The notes under the pieces are model-generated. The model ran no database searches. It worked only from the letters and a program-made list of their open reading frames with translations, and was not told the DNA's origin. 64,000 nt of DNA from Vibrio gazogenes. GTDB taxonomy: Bacteria; Pseudomonadota; Gammaproteobacteria; Enterobacterales; Vibrionaceae. Below are positions 51,932 to 60,000 of this stretch, one piece after another (position 1 is the first letter of the stretch; each line of letters opens with the position of its first letter). The position numbers and the translations under genes were made by a program. Location of the stretch: positions 682,001-746,000 of the forward strand of contig NZ_CP018836.1 of assembly GCF_002196515.1 (NCBI RefSeq), in the 5' to 3' direction.

Positions 51932-52449
51932 AAATCAGCAACATAGTGTGAATGGTTAATTGATTTTCTCATCCACCTAGTGTTATTAACAAAGACAAAT
52001 CCAGACTAAAAAATCCGATTTGCTAATCGATAATGATGCTTAAGAAGAAGATGCGTAGTCCTATTTACTATCTAGCATCATCATATTTCTAAGGTCATCA
52101 CCGACTTGAAGTTCCTATATGGATATGGCGATAATTAGAGCCAATACTTCAAGCATGTCATGTTTTTATCTATTTTTATTTACGTTAAAAAAGCATAGCA
52201 GCTGTTTGGGGGAGTGCAAAAATAATGTATTACTTTCCTCAATAAGCCAGTATTGCCATATATAATGATGAAATACTTATGCTTAGTTGCATGACAATCC
52301 AGCCTCCGTCACGACTTCGTACGACATATTGAGATGTCTTGCCCATATCAACCAGCATGGAATATGGCGTCATCTGCGAAGGGGGGAGCAACCGCGATAC
52401 ACGGCCTTATCACTCTAATTAACGCGACGTGTGTCGATGCCACGTGTCG
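51932..52449. other. Intergenic region without a gene
   Basis: About 520 bases. It probably contains the promoter of the binding protein/chemoreceptor operon near 51940-52000. An imperfect hairpin (CGCGACGTG with CACGTGTCGCG) spans 52423-52451. No ORF or other motif supported. Confidence 0.35.
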
Positions 52450-52570
52450 CGAATCCATTTGACCGTAGCTCGCATTCTAGAATTGCGACGATTTAGGGGA
52501 CCAATCTTGATTTAGGGAACCAACATTTGTGACAGTACAAGATCAATGGGTTCGTCTTGTTATATGCGTG
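52450..52570 (-). other. attC-like remnant downstream of qnr
   Basis: CGAATCCATTTGACC (52450) is nearly the inverse of GATCAATGGGTTCG (52543). The latter is followed by TCTTGTTATATGCG, which resembles the TTGTTATGCG end of Vibrio attC sites. The other core is not intact. Confidence 0.38.
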
Positions 52571-52584
52571 GTTGAGAGTGTGTG

Positions 52585-53241
52585 CTAATCCGGAACAATG
52601 ATCAGACCGAGTTGTTCTAGTAGTTGCTCTTGCTGCCAAGCGCATATTTTAACACCGGTCAGGTCAACTTTTCGTGGGTCTAAACCGTCAAGTTCAGAGT
52701 GACTCAAATCACACCCCTGCATTTTAAATTGACCCCAACAGTCTGCAGAAAAAACACCCCGACTTAAATCTGATGCTTTAAACGAAGCATTTTTGAGGTT
52801 TGCACCAATCCATCTATTTTCAAATAAATCACACTTTTCAATAAGTTGCATCTCAAAATTTGCGTAAGACAAATTACAGCCGGTGATGTATGCAGAGCAA
52901 AAATACATGTTGTTCGACACCTGATTTACGAAGCTGACTTGGCTAAAATTTGCACCTTTCAGATCACAATCTCTTAGCTCAATACCAAAGCAATTGGCCC
53001 CCTTAAAATATGACATTGCCAGCCGACAGTCTTTAAACGAAGCATCGCGAAGATCTGCAAAAGAAAAATCACATCCTTCTAATTCACCTTGCCCGATAAA
53101 AGTACAGCCAATGAACTGTGTATCTCGAAGGTTAGCGCGCTTAAAACTACAACGGATAAATGTGCAGTTTATAAAGGTCTGTTCACTCAAGTCTTGATGA
53201 GAAAAGTCGGCTTGGGTATATGACTGTTCAGTTTTTTTCAT
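52585..53241 (-). CDS. qnr: Qnr-family pentapeptide-repeat protein
   Basis: 218 residues, exactly the Qnr length. Consecutive A(D/N)LxX units form the right-handed beta-helix (for example FKRANLRDTQF, FSFADLRDASF, CDLKGANFSQVSF, NLSYANFE, GANLKNASFKASDLSRGVF). The tail LDPRKVDLTGVKICAWQQEQ and the helix to IIVPD match QnrA/QnrVC proteins. A single Gly interrupts the helix after CDLKGAN-type coils as in Qnr loops. These proteins protect DNA gyrase and topoisomerase IV from quinolones. It is probably an intrinsic chromosomal copy. GGGGTGACC lies before the ATG. No LexA box was recognised upstream. Confidence 0.93.
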   Translation of the reverse strand: MKKTEQSYTQADFSHQDLSEQTFINCTFIRCSFKRANLRDTQFIGCTFIGQGELEGCDFSFADLRDASFKDCRLAMSYFKGANCFGIELRDCDLKGANFSQVSFVNQVSNNMYFCSAYITGCNLSYANFEMQLIEKCDLFENRWIGANLKNASFKASDLSRGVFSADCWGQFKMQGCDLSHSELDGLDPRKVDLTGVKICAWQQEQLLEQLGLIIVPD

Positions 53242-53553
53242 GTGGTCACCCCAAAAAATGATTTGATTGGAAGGTTATCACTTACCTGAAACTTCTCAAC
53301 AAAAACAAATCACACAAAAACAATGCGTTAAAACATGCCAAATTAGCCAAAATAAGGTATCAAACGGGCGTTTTGAAGGGGGTAATTCAGAAATACCGCA
53401 TGTGGGCTGCTAGAAAAAAGTTTGCGGGCACCTGATTGATTTTAGACAAAGTCCATTACTTCCAAAGAAGTGGTGAGCAACACAATACAAAGGGAAGCGA
53501 ATAAAGCTAACCACCGTCCGCCGATGCAGGTGTTCGGACACAAACGGGTGAAG
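53242..53553. other. Upstream region of qnr
   Basis: About 310 bases, presumably containing the qnr promoter on the minus strand. No CTGT-N8-ACAG SOS box, attI or ORF was found. Confidence 0.35.
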
Positions 53554-53582
53554 AAGGGCCTGACACTTCAATGCAGGCCCTT
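53554..53582 (-). terminator. Hairpin after the metY gene
   Basis: AAGGGCCTG pairs perfectly with CAGGCCCTT around an 11-base loop, ten bases past the stop. Only a short pyrimidine tail follows. Confidence 0.75.
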
Positions 53583-53592
53583 GCATCACATT

Positions 53593-54864
53593 TTAGGCTT
53601 TATCTAACGCCTGCGATACATCAGCGATAATATCGTCAATGTGCTCAATACCGACGGAGATACGCACCAAGTCAGCACTCACACCCGCTTTTTTAAGCTC
53701 TTCTTCATTCAACTGACGGTGTGTCGTCGATGCAGGATGACATGCCAGTGATTTCGCATCGCCAATGTTGACCAAGCGTAAAATCATCTCAAGCGAATCA
53801 ATAAACTTAGCACAGGCATCAATCCCTCCAGAGATACCAAAACTCAAAATACCTGAGGCTTTGCCCTTCGTAATTTTTTGGCAGGTTTCATAATACGGGC
53901 TATCTGGTAAAGCAGCATAGTTGACCCATTCTACTTTCGGGTGTTGCCGCAAATATTCTGCAAGGCGCTGGGCGTTTTCACAATGGCGATCCATCCGCAA
54001 ACCCAGCGTTTCCAAACCTTGTAAAATCTGAAACGCATTCATCGGTGAAATGGCCGAGCCGGTATTACGCAGTGGCACCACCCGGCAACGCGCGATATAC
54101 GCGGCAGCCCCTAAGGCTTCGGTGTAAACCACACCGTGATATGAAGGATCAGGCTCATTAAGAATCGGAAAACGTTTCTTATTGGCAACCCAATCAAACT
54201 TGCCAGAGTCAACAATAATACCGCCAATCGATGTACCGTGGCCGCCAATATATTTAGTCAGTGAATGCACCACAATGTCGGCACCCAGATCAAACGGACG
54301 ACACAGATAAGGTGTGGCAACCGTATTATCGACAATCAGAGGGACACCATGTTTGTGCGCAATCTCGGCCAAACGCACAATATCGACAATATTACCGGCT
54401 GGGTTACCAATCGATTCGCAAAATACCGCTTTGGTATTTTCGTCAATTGCGTTTTCAAAGCCTGCGAAATCATCATGCGATACCATACGCACATCCACAC
54501 CCTGACGCGGCAGCGAGTGCGCAAACAAGTTATACGTCCCTCCATACAACTGGCTGGTACTGACAATATTGTCACCCACTTGTGTAATACACTGAATCGC
54601 ATAGGTAATGGCAGCCATACCGGACGACACCGCCAGCGCTGCAATACCGCCTTCCATCGCAGCGACACGTTTTTCTAACACATCGGTGGTTGGGTTCATA
54701 ATGCGGGTATAAATATTACCCGGCACGGCTAAGTTAAACAGATCCGCACCATGCTGAGTATCATCAAAGGTATACGATGTGGTTTGATAAATGGGTACAG
54801 CTGCGGATTTAGTGGTCGCTTCAGATTTATAGCCTTCATGCAGAGCAATAGATTCGAGTTTCAT
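53593..54864 (-). CDS. metY: O-acetylhomoserine aminocarboxypropyltransferase (sulfhydrylase)
   Basis: 423 residues of the Cys/Met-metabolism PLP family. Features include YTRIMNPTTDVLEKRVAAMEGG (about 51-72), VSSGMAAITYAIQC, the PLP-binding lysine K204 in HSLTKYIGGHGT, and the C-terminal SLACHPASTTHRQL. The enzyme makes homocysteine from O-acetylhomoserine and sulfide, a direct sulfhydrylation route to methionine. It is monocistronic with a long upstream region. A MetJ box was not seen. The length of about 425 distinguishes it from shorter cystathionine synthases. Confidence 0.93.
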   Translation of the reverse strand: MKLESIALHEGYKSEATTKSAAVPIYQTTSYTFDDTQHGADLFNLAVPGNIYTRIMNPTTDVLEKRVAAMEGGIAALAVSSGMAAITYAIQCITQVGDNIVSTSQLYGGTYNLFAHSLPRQGVDVRMVSHDDFAGFENAIDENTKAVFCESIGNPAGNIVDIVRLAEIAHKHGVPLIVDNTVATPYLCRPFDLGADIVVHSLTKYIGGHGTSIGGIIVDSGKFDWVANKKRFPILNEPDPSYHGVVYTEALGAAAYIARCRVVPLRNTGSAISPMNAFQILQGLETLGLRMDRHCENAQRLAEYLRQHPKVEWVNYAALPDSPYYETCQKITKGKASGILSFGISGGIDACAKFIDSLEMILRLVNIGDAKSLACHPASTTHRQLNEEELKKAGVSADLVRISVGIEHIDDIIADVSQALDKA

Positions 54865-55273
54865 AGCATATCTCGTTTAAATTTATCGTGATTATATTAC
54901 TAAATAACAGCTCTCTTTTTTGGTTAAGAAAAGCCACTATTCTATGATTTCCGTTCAGTTTACTGCCGTTCTCAGATCCCTCATTGTGCTAATCACAGAA
55001 CAATAAAAACCTTCTAGGCAACTGCATATAGTTCATGTAGATCACTTCACATGACCTGCCTTGACTAAATGCACGACAAATTGCTGCAAAAAACATCACA
55101 AAAGGTCAACAGCCCTAGAGTATTAATTAAACGGTTCCATTACAAACGTATCACAACAACCATAACAACGTTAAGTCAAAAGCTCACTGAATATGCTCAT
55201 CTAAGCATTTGATTTCATAATAATTCGTAAATATAAATCATCCTCTCACAATCAGATACAACGAATCACGATG
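54865..55273 (-). promoter_or_regulatory. Upstream region of metY with a CRP-like half site
   Basis: About 400 bases without a gene. On the minus strand TGTGAAGTGATCTACA (55036-55051) resembles a CRP site with one good half. Regulation is not established. Confidence 0.3.
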
Positions 55274-55804
55274 TCAGGCACGCCGATGCTGTCGCCTGAA
55301 TCTGGCGTGAAGCATTTTGGGCGTATGGCAAAGTAACTTGAGCAGAAGCTCAACCACCAAAGTGAAAATTAAACCTGTCATTAGGCCAAACGCGAGTGCA
55401 GTCGGCTTTAACTGTATTGCGTAAGAATAGTTCTTCCATACCGCCTTCCCGATATCAGGCACCGGAGCCAGTATGGCCTGAGTATAGGCAGCCCACGAAC
55501 TGCTCTGAAATTGTTCGAAATGACGCCTGAGCATGCTATTGCGCTCGTAAATGGATGCAATACTTCGACCCCCCGCATTGAAAACCGCATCGCCATTTTC
55601 TCTATAGTGGGCAATCAACTTCGCTAAACTGCCGTTAAAGAACTTATCAGCATCATCCTGAAATTCATTCAGGGCTAGTTGGGATTCTATAAAATGCGAC
55701 TCCAGACTTTTCCCATACTGATCCACAAACACGGGCACTTGAATGGCAGCCAAAGTACATCCGAGGAATACGAAAATTCTGATGTATGAAAAAAATAGAC
55801 CCAC
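55274..55804 (-). CDS. DUF2937-family inner-membrane protein
   Basis: 176 residues from GTG at 55804, seven bases after AGGAG; the in-frame ATG at 55849 has no such site and gives an atypical extension. The N-terminal helix ends in AAIQVPVFVDQYGKSLESH, the DUF2937 signature. The middle contains FFNGSLAKLIAHYRENGDAVF, and a second helix near 145-165 is followed by a basic tail (ARFRRQHRRA). The periplasmic portion is helical. Function unknown. Its promoter shares a 40-base block with that of the small secreted cassette protein. Confidence 0.82.
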   Translation of the reverse strand: MGLFFSYIRIFVFLGCTLAAIQVPVFVDQYGKSLESHFIESQLALNEFQDDADKFFNGSLAKLIAHYRENGDAVFNAGGRSIASIYERNSMLRRHFEQFQSSSWAAYTQAILAPVPDIGKAVWKNYSYAIQLKPTALAFGLMTGLIFTLVVELLLKLLCHTPKMLHARFRRQHRRA

Positions 55805-55869
55805 TCTGACTCCTGATAAAATTAGTGTTTCACCGCTGTTAGACAGCACTCAACTGTATAGTTTCCCTG

Positions 55870-55912
55870 TATTGTTCTGTATAACACAACGGATGATTGT
55901 AAAAATTGTTGT
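55870..55912 (-). promoter_or_regulatory. Promoter-like module shared with 39088-39131
   Basis: Minus-strand ACAACAATTTTTA...CCGTTGTGTTATACAG, about 70 bases before the GTG start of the DUF2937 gene. TATACA is the likely -10. Confidence 0.55.
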
Positions 55913-55976
55913 CTGGATTGCTAAAAATGTGGCTTGCTCACTCGTTGCCCTGCCCCCAAAGCCATAAGGATAAAAA

Positions 55977-56849
55977 TTAACACACGGAGATTGTCCGCTC
56001 CCCGAATGTTTGCGCACAACCACCAACCGAAACTTTGATAATACCAAACTCATTTGATTCAACTGACGCTGTAAGTCTCGAGGTTTTCCCCATTGCCCGA
56101 CCTTGCTCGAACGTGAAATGGTTAACGGGCCCGCCATAAAGATGCTTGGTCAGATAACATGCAAGTGCACCATTTGCACTCCCGGTTGCTGATTCTTCGG
56201 GAATACCAAATAAAGGCGCAAAGTTTCGGCAACTTGCGGTTAATCCGCTACTTTCATCGCACAGTTCAAACACATGCATCCCCGTCACCTGATGTTGTTG
56301 TGAAAAATCCCTGAGTAAATCTTCATCCACTTGGATTTTATCAAGGAAGCCACGGGGTAATGGAACAATAATGTCGGGCAATCCTGTTGAGATCACCTCA
56401 ACCGGTAATTGGGTTGACTCCAGCAACGCAGCATCAATACCGATTAACGCTGATACAGACTCGTAATCAAGAACATGAAGATATTCCGGTAAGTTCTGCT
56501 CCATGACGACATAACCATTTGACGCAACCGTAACACCGAGTTGCCCCGCTTTGGTTTTTTGTGTGTATTCCGCGTTGGTGACAATCCCCTTTTGGTACAT
56601 GACTGAAAATGCGGCTAATGTTGCGTGCCCGCAAAAATCAACTTCATCGGTTGGGGTAAAAAATGACAGCGCAAAGTCTACGTCATCATCCTGTGATACA
56701 AATGCAGTCTCGGAATAACCAACCGCATTGGCTATTTCTTGCTTTTCTGCATCTGACAGATCATCGGCATACAACACCACCCCCGCAGGGTTCCCGCCAG
56801 AGCCATTTTCAATAAAAGCATTCACTAAAATAACTTCAATGTCTTTCAA
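55977..56849 (-). CDS. PhzF-family isomerase/epimerase
   Basis: 290 residues with two diaminopimelate-epimerase-like halves. The first half starts VNAFIENGSGGNPAGVVLYAD (about 9-29) and has GYSETAFVSQ with the PhzF-type catalytic glutamate, then FFTPTDEVDFCGHATLAAFSV. The second half carries FGIPEESATGSANGALACYL. This fold catalyses proton shifts on small metabolites; the substrate is not predictable, and phenazine synthesis is unlikely because no phz genes are near. It is divergent from the small-ORF/desaturase operon, 166 bases away, and may serve the same pathway. Confidence 0.9.
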   Translation of the reverse strand: MKDIEVILVNAFIENGSGGNPAGVVLYADDLSDAEKQEIANAVGYSETAFVSQDDDVDFALSFFTPTDEVDFCGHATLAAFSVMYQKGIVTNAEYTQKTKAGQLGVTVASNGYVVMEQNLPEYLHVLDYESVSALIGIDAALLESTQLPVEVISTGLPDIIVPLPRGFLDKIQVDEDLLRDFSQQHQVTGMHVFELCDESSGLTASCRNFAPLFGIPEESATGSANGALACYLTKHLYGGPVNHFTFEQGRAMGKTSRLTASVESNEFGIIKVSVGGCAQTFGERTISVC

Positions 56850-57015
56850 TCTCTTTCTCCTGACTTACTACAACTCAATCAACAAAACTCACATTTAACC
56901 AAAACGCAACTAATTTTATACAAACGCATTGCATTTTCGAATCAATCTGATTAGATTAGGCCCCCGAATAGGCTTAGTCGTTTATTTGCAATTGAAATTA
57001 AAGGATTTTGTTACG

Positions 57016-57159
57016 ATGAACGTGTTAACCAATCATTTATTGTCATTCAGGCTGACTGATACAGAATTAGTCAAGACCGAAGAAAGCCCTACCTCAGATA
57101 AATTTTACTTTGATACTCAGTTCCAACGTTCAGGTGAAGGAGCATGGTCATGTCAATAA
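57016..57159 (+). CDS. 47-residue ORF leading the desaturase operon
   Basis: MNVLTNHLLSFRLTDTELVK begins behind AAAGGA, and the ORF ends ...RSGEGAWSCQ. An in-frame ATG at 56929 lengthens it, but without a ribosome-binding site. It overlaps the desaturase start by 16 bases in another frame, so translation is probably coupled. It could be a peptide substrate, a small subunit or a leader ORF. No similarity recognised; it contains one Cys and one Trp near the end. Confidence 0.5.
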   Translation: MNVLTNHLLSFRLTDTELVKTEESPTSDKFYFDTQFQRSGEGAWSCQ

Positions 57160-58034
57160 GCGAGAGTTCACTCACTGAAAAGGAACATAAAGAGTTCTTC
57201 AATCTGTTTTTCACGCCATCGCTCACTCAGTTTGTCGGCAGGTCGCTGCTCTCGACACTGATTGCCTTTGCGGTGGCGCTCATGGCAGCCAAATATTGGG
57301 ATGGCAACAGTTTAATCTCATGGTTATTGGCAGCTCTCGCTGTCATATTATTTGCGATAAACCTTCGATTCCAAGAAAACTTAGTCCATAGCGGCAGCCA
57401 TTATTGTGCCAGTGACAACCATACCATTAACGACTTATTGGTCAATATCTTCGCTGGCATCCAAGTTTTTCAGTTGGTCAAAGCCTATCGAATGAGTCAT
57501 GCAATGCATCATGCCTATTTTGGAGAGGAAAACGATCCATGTATGGCTCGATATAAAAATCAGGATCAACCATTCACAAACATGGTTGCCATGACATTCA
57601 GCTTTTATAAACAAATTCATGCCAATAAATCGGTCATATTGATGACTGTCCTTTATTACTCAGGTCTATACGCCTTAATCGCACAGTTGGCTTCAAGCGA
57701 GATTGCAGTAAGATTGACAATGATTGCTCTGGTGGCCTTTTTTTTAGTTTTACCCGCGATACGCTACATCGCGGAAATGGCGGAACACGATTATACGTTG
57801 TCTGATTCTGAATTAGGTTCAACATTCAATAACTTATCCTTTGTCGATCGCTGGCTGTTTCATCCGGCCTCCGATGGCTACCATCTACTTCATCATCTCT
57901 ATCCTACGCTACCATTTTGGAACCACAAAAAAGCGCACGAATTCTTAATGGCGCGTGATGAAAAGTACATGAACGGATATCATCGAACATCAACCGTTGA
58001 AAAATTCAAATCACTGATAGGAGAAAAGGCGTAA
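57144..58034 (+). CDS. Membrane fatty-acid-desaturase-like diiron enzyme
   Basis: 296 residues; ATG at 57144 follows GAAGGAG, and Met3 at 57150 is also possible. Four hydrophobic stretches surround three histidine clusters: HSGSH (82-86), HAMHH (119-123) and HLLHH (247-251), with EHDY at 214-217. These are the ligands of a membrane diiron centre that hydroxylates or desaturates using O2 and electrons from a ferredoxin. The 2Fe-2S protein two genes downstream is the obvious donor. It is coupled to the LysE gene (stop and start overlap as TAATG). The substrate may be an acyl chain or a small polar molecule. Confidence 0.88.
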   Translation: MVMSISESSLTEKEHKEFFNLFFTPSLTQFVGRSLLSTLIAFAVALMAAKYWDGNSLISWLLAALAVILFAINLRFQENLVHSGSHYCASDNHTINDLLVNIFAGIQVFQLVKAYRMSHAMHHAYFGEENDPCMARYKNQDQPFTNMVAMTFSFYKQIHANKSVILMTVLYYSGLYALIAQLASSEIAVRLTMIALVAFFLVLPAIRYIAEMAEHDYTLSDSELGSTFNNLSFVDRWLFHPASDGYHLLHHLYPTLPFWNHKKAHEFLMARDEKYMNGYHRTSTVEKFKSLIGEKA

Positions 58035-58642
58035 TGGAAGCATTCATTGCAGGGATCACGCTGGGTTTTAGCTTAATTTTGGCAATCGGCTCTCAGAATG
58101 CCTTCGTCCTCAAGCAAGGCTTAAAACAGCAGTATGTTTTTTCAGTCTGTATTTTTTGTGCACTATCCGATGCAATTCTGATCACCATTGGTGTCTATGG
58201 GATGGCAACGATTGTATCGCTACTGCCTCAATTCTCTATTGCTGCTAAATATTTTGGGGTCGCCTTTCTGATTTTTTACGGCACACAAAACTTACGCTCA
58301 GCCATATGGCACAGTGGATCATCTCTCTCCGCAGAAGGCAGTGACGGATTACCATTCACCAAGGTTATTTTAACCTGTTTAGCATTCACATGGCTCAATC
58401 CACATGTCTATCTTGATACGGTTCTTTTGATTGGTTCAATTTCCACCAATTACGCAGAACAACAGTTGTTCTTTACCGTGGGCGCGATTATGGCTTCATT
58501 CACATTCTTCTTCGCCTTAGGGTTTGGAGCAAGGTTGCTCACGCCAATATTTTCGAAACCGGTCTATTGGCGTGTTTTAGACGGTGTCATTGCATTATTT
58601 ATGTACTTTATCGCATATAAATTAATCGTCATGGAAATATGA
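58034..58642 (+). CDS. LysE/ArgO-family exporter
   Basis: 202-residue inner-membrane protein with six helices. The start EAFIAGITLGFSLILAIGSQNAFVLKQGL is the LysE/ArgO signature with a Q-N-A-F motif, and TWLNPHVYLDTVLLIGS lies at about 116-132. Proteins of this group export basic amino acids or derivatives. Full length, unlike the truncated LysE at 30.7 kb. It sits between a diiron oxygenase-like gene and a ferredoxin gene with overlaps on both sides, which suggests it exports the product of that pathway rather than plain arginine. Confidence 0.92.
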   Translation: MEAFIAGITLGFSLILAIGSQNAFVLKQGLKQQYVFSVCIFCALSDAILITIGVYGMATIVSLLPQFSIAAKYFGVAFLIFYGTQNLRSAIWHSGSSLSAEGSDGLPFTKVILTCLAFTWLNPHVYLDTVLLIGSISTNYAEQQLFFTVGAIMASFTFFFALGFGARLLTPIFSKPVYWRVLDGVIALFMYFIAYKLIVMEI

Positions 58643-58887
58643 ATATGTTTGGACTGTTTAAAAAAATCCCCGTTGATATCGATGACAAAGCTTATTCAGC
58701 AAGCAAAAAATCAACGCTGCTTCGCGTTTGTTTAAGCAATGGGATAAATATTCAGCATAAATGCCAGAGTGGGATATGTAAAAAATGCGCGGTTGTCGAG
58801 CACACAAGCCAAGGTGACATCACCGTCCTTGCGTGTCAGAGGATCATTTTGCCCACGCAAACCAATCGGTTTAGCACTATCAAGTAA
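58639..58887 (+). CDS. Plant-type 2Fe-2S ferredoxin
   Basis: 82 residues. The cysteine pattern CQSGICKKC with a distal ACQ (about residues 42, 47, 50 and 75) matches the C-x4-C-x2-C...C loop of plant-type ferredoxins. STLLRVCLSNGINIQHKCQSG is the usual lead-in. A basic N-terminal segment (FGLFKKIP) precedes the fold. It overlaps the LysE gene by four bases (ATGA). It probably delivers electrons to the diiron enzyme of the same operon. Confidence 0.9.
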   Translation: MNMFGLFKKIPVDIDDKAYSASKKSTLLRVCLSNGINIQHKCQSGICKKCAVVEHTSQGDITVLACQRIILPTQTNRFSTIK

Positions 58888-59063
58888 GCACAAACGTCAA
58901 CGTGACCAGAACAACGATGCTGAATAAAGACGATGTAAACGGGTTGATAGCCATCAGCGAAATAAACGCCAGAGTGAACCCTTCTGGCGTCGTGGCTTGA
59001 TAACCGATTATCGCCTTAAGCATCGGTCAATATCATCAATCAATCACCAAAGGAATGAATCGC

Positions 59064-59744
59064 ATGGTAGTGATAGTACCGTCGATTGACGATCGAATTT
59101 ATCATATCGCCCCAAAATTTAGAGCATTGAGTATTTCCGTTCAGGGAACCGCCATCCAGAATCCGGAGTACGCAAAGCAGGTTCTGCAAGCGGCTTGTAC
59201 ATTTGTGACTGAGAGCGACTACGCATGGGCAGAGTCTCACATTGATGCTTGGGGAGATGTTTTCCGTCAATTTGGTTCGAAACCGAATCGAACACCGTGC
59301 TCTGCGGCAGCGCTGAGAAAACGAGTATTGAAAAACGGTGGCATGGAAAGCATTGATCCGATTGTGGATATTTATAACGCAGTCAGTATTCAATATGCGC
59401 TTCCTGTTGGCGGAGAAAATATTGATGCTTACCAAGGAACACCGACACTCACGATTGCCGACGGGACAGAACGATTTGACACCATGAAAGATGGTTCGCT
59501 CACGACTGAATCGCCAAACGCCGGAGAAGTCATATGGCGTGATGCGATCGGCGTAACATGTCGCCGGTGGAATTGGCGGCAAGGACTCCGGACACGCATT
59601 GAGCCAGATACACGCAATATGTGGTTTATATTGGAAAGCCTACCTGAAATGCCATTAGAAAGCTTACAGCAAGCCGGTCAAGATATGGTGAAACACTTAC
59701 AAATACTGATGCCTGACGCAATCATTGAACAAACCAGCGTGTGA
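59064..59744 (+). CDS. Solo B3/B4 (tRNA-editing-like) domain protein
   Basis: 226 residues from the ATG at 59064, which is nine bases after AAAGGA; the ATG at 59055 lies too close to that site. The B3/B4 fold of phenylalanyl-tRNA synthetase beta chains is indicated by FRQFGSKPNRTPCSAAALRKR (about 72-92), VDIYNAVSIQYALPVGGENID and EVIWRDAIGVTCRRWNWRQG. Free-standing members occur in many bacteria and may hydrolyse mischarged tRNA or bind nucleotide-amino acid conjugates. Monocistronic. No function is proven for this copy. Confidence 0.85.
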   Translation: MVVIVPSIDDRIYHIAPKFRALSISVQGTAIQNPEYAKQVLQAACTFVTESDYAWAESHIDAWGDVFRQFGSKPNRTPCSAAALRKRVLKNGGMESIDPIVDIYNAVSIQYALPVGGENIDAYQGTPTLTIADGTERFDTMKDGSLTTESPNAGEVIWRDAIGVTCRRWNWRQGLRTRIEPDTRNMWFILESLPEMPLESLQQAGQDMVKHLQILMPDAIIEQTSV

Positions 59745-59880
59745 CAAACAACACGGGGGAATTTGTCTCGCCAACCGATGACAGACAATGAATATAAAAG
59801 TTTGAACGGTCAATACTGAAATTAAAAATCTTAGTTAACGCCCAATCAGATTTAAGGAACAAAGTGCATATTTAATATTT
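59745..59880. other. Short intergenic region
   Basis: About 135 bases between the B3/B4 gene and the 120-bp palindrome. Nothing recognised. Confidence 0.3.
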
Positions 59881-60000
59881 ATATACCCAAATGACCTCAA
59901 GATGCAGTTTCAGCGAGAATCTCTAACGCAGTCTCTGAGTTCGGTGAACTCGCCCTTCGGGAGTGCTTCAATCCTGCATCTTGAGGTTACTTGGGTATAT
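59881..60000. repeat. 120-bp Vibrio-type palindromic intergenic repeat
   Basis: Arms of 27 bases at 59881-59907 and 59974-60000 (ATATACCCAA...AAGATGCAG and its inverse, two or three mismatches) enclose a 66-base centre. Similar ATATACCCAAGT..CCTCAAGATGCAG elements recur in Vibrio genomes, to my knowledge. The right arm supplies the last codons and stop of the TetR gene. Confidence 0.85.

Noticed and set aside
55977..56849. PhzF as evidence for phenazine synthesis
   Set aside because: No other phz genes nearby; the PhzF fold is common in unrelated metabolism.
59040..59582. Minus-strand 180-residue ORF
   Set aside because: Antisense to the B3/B4 protein, which has recognisable family motifs and a ribosome-binding site.
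59881..60000. Palindrome as a simple bidirectional terminator
   Set aside because: The arms are 27 bases with a 66-base centre and no T run, and resemble a dispersed Vibrio repeat; part of it is coding.
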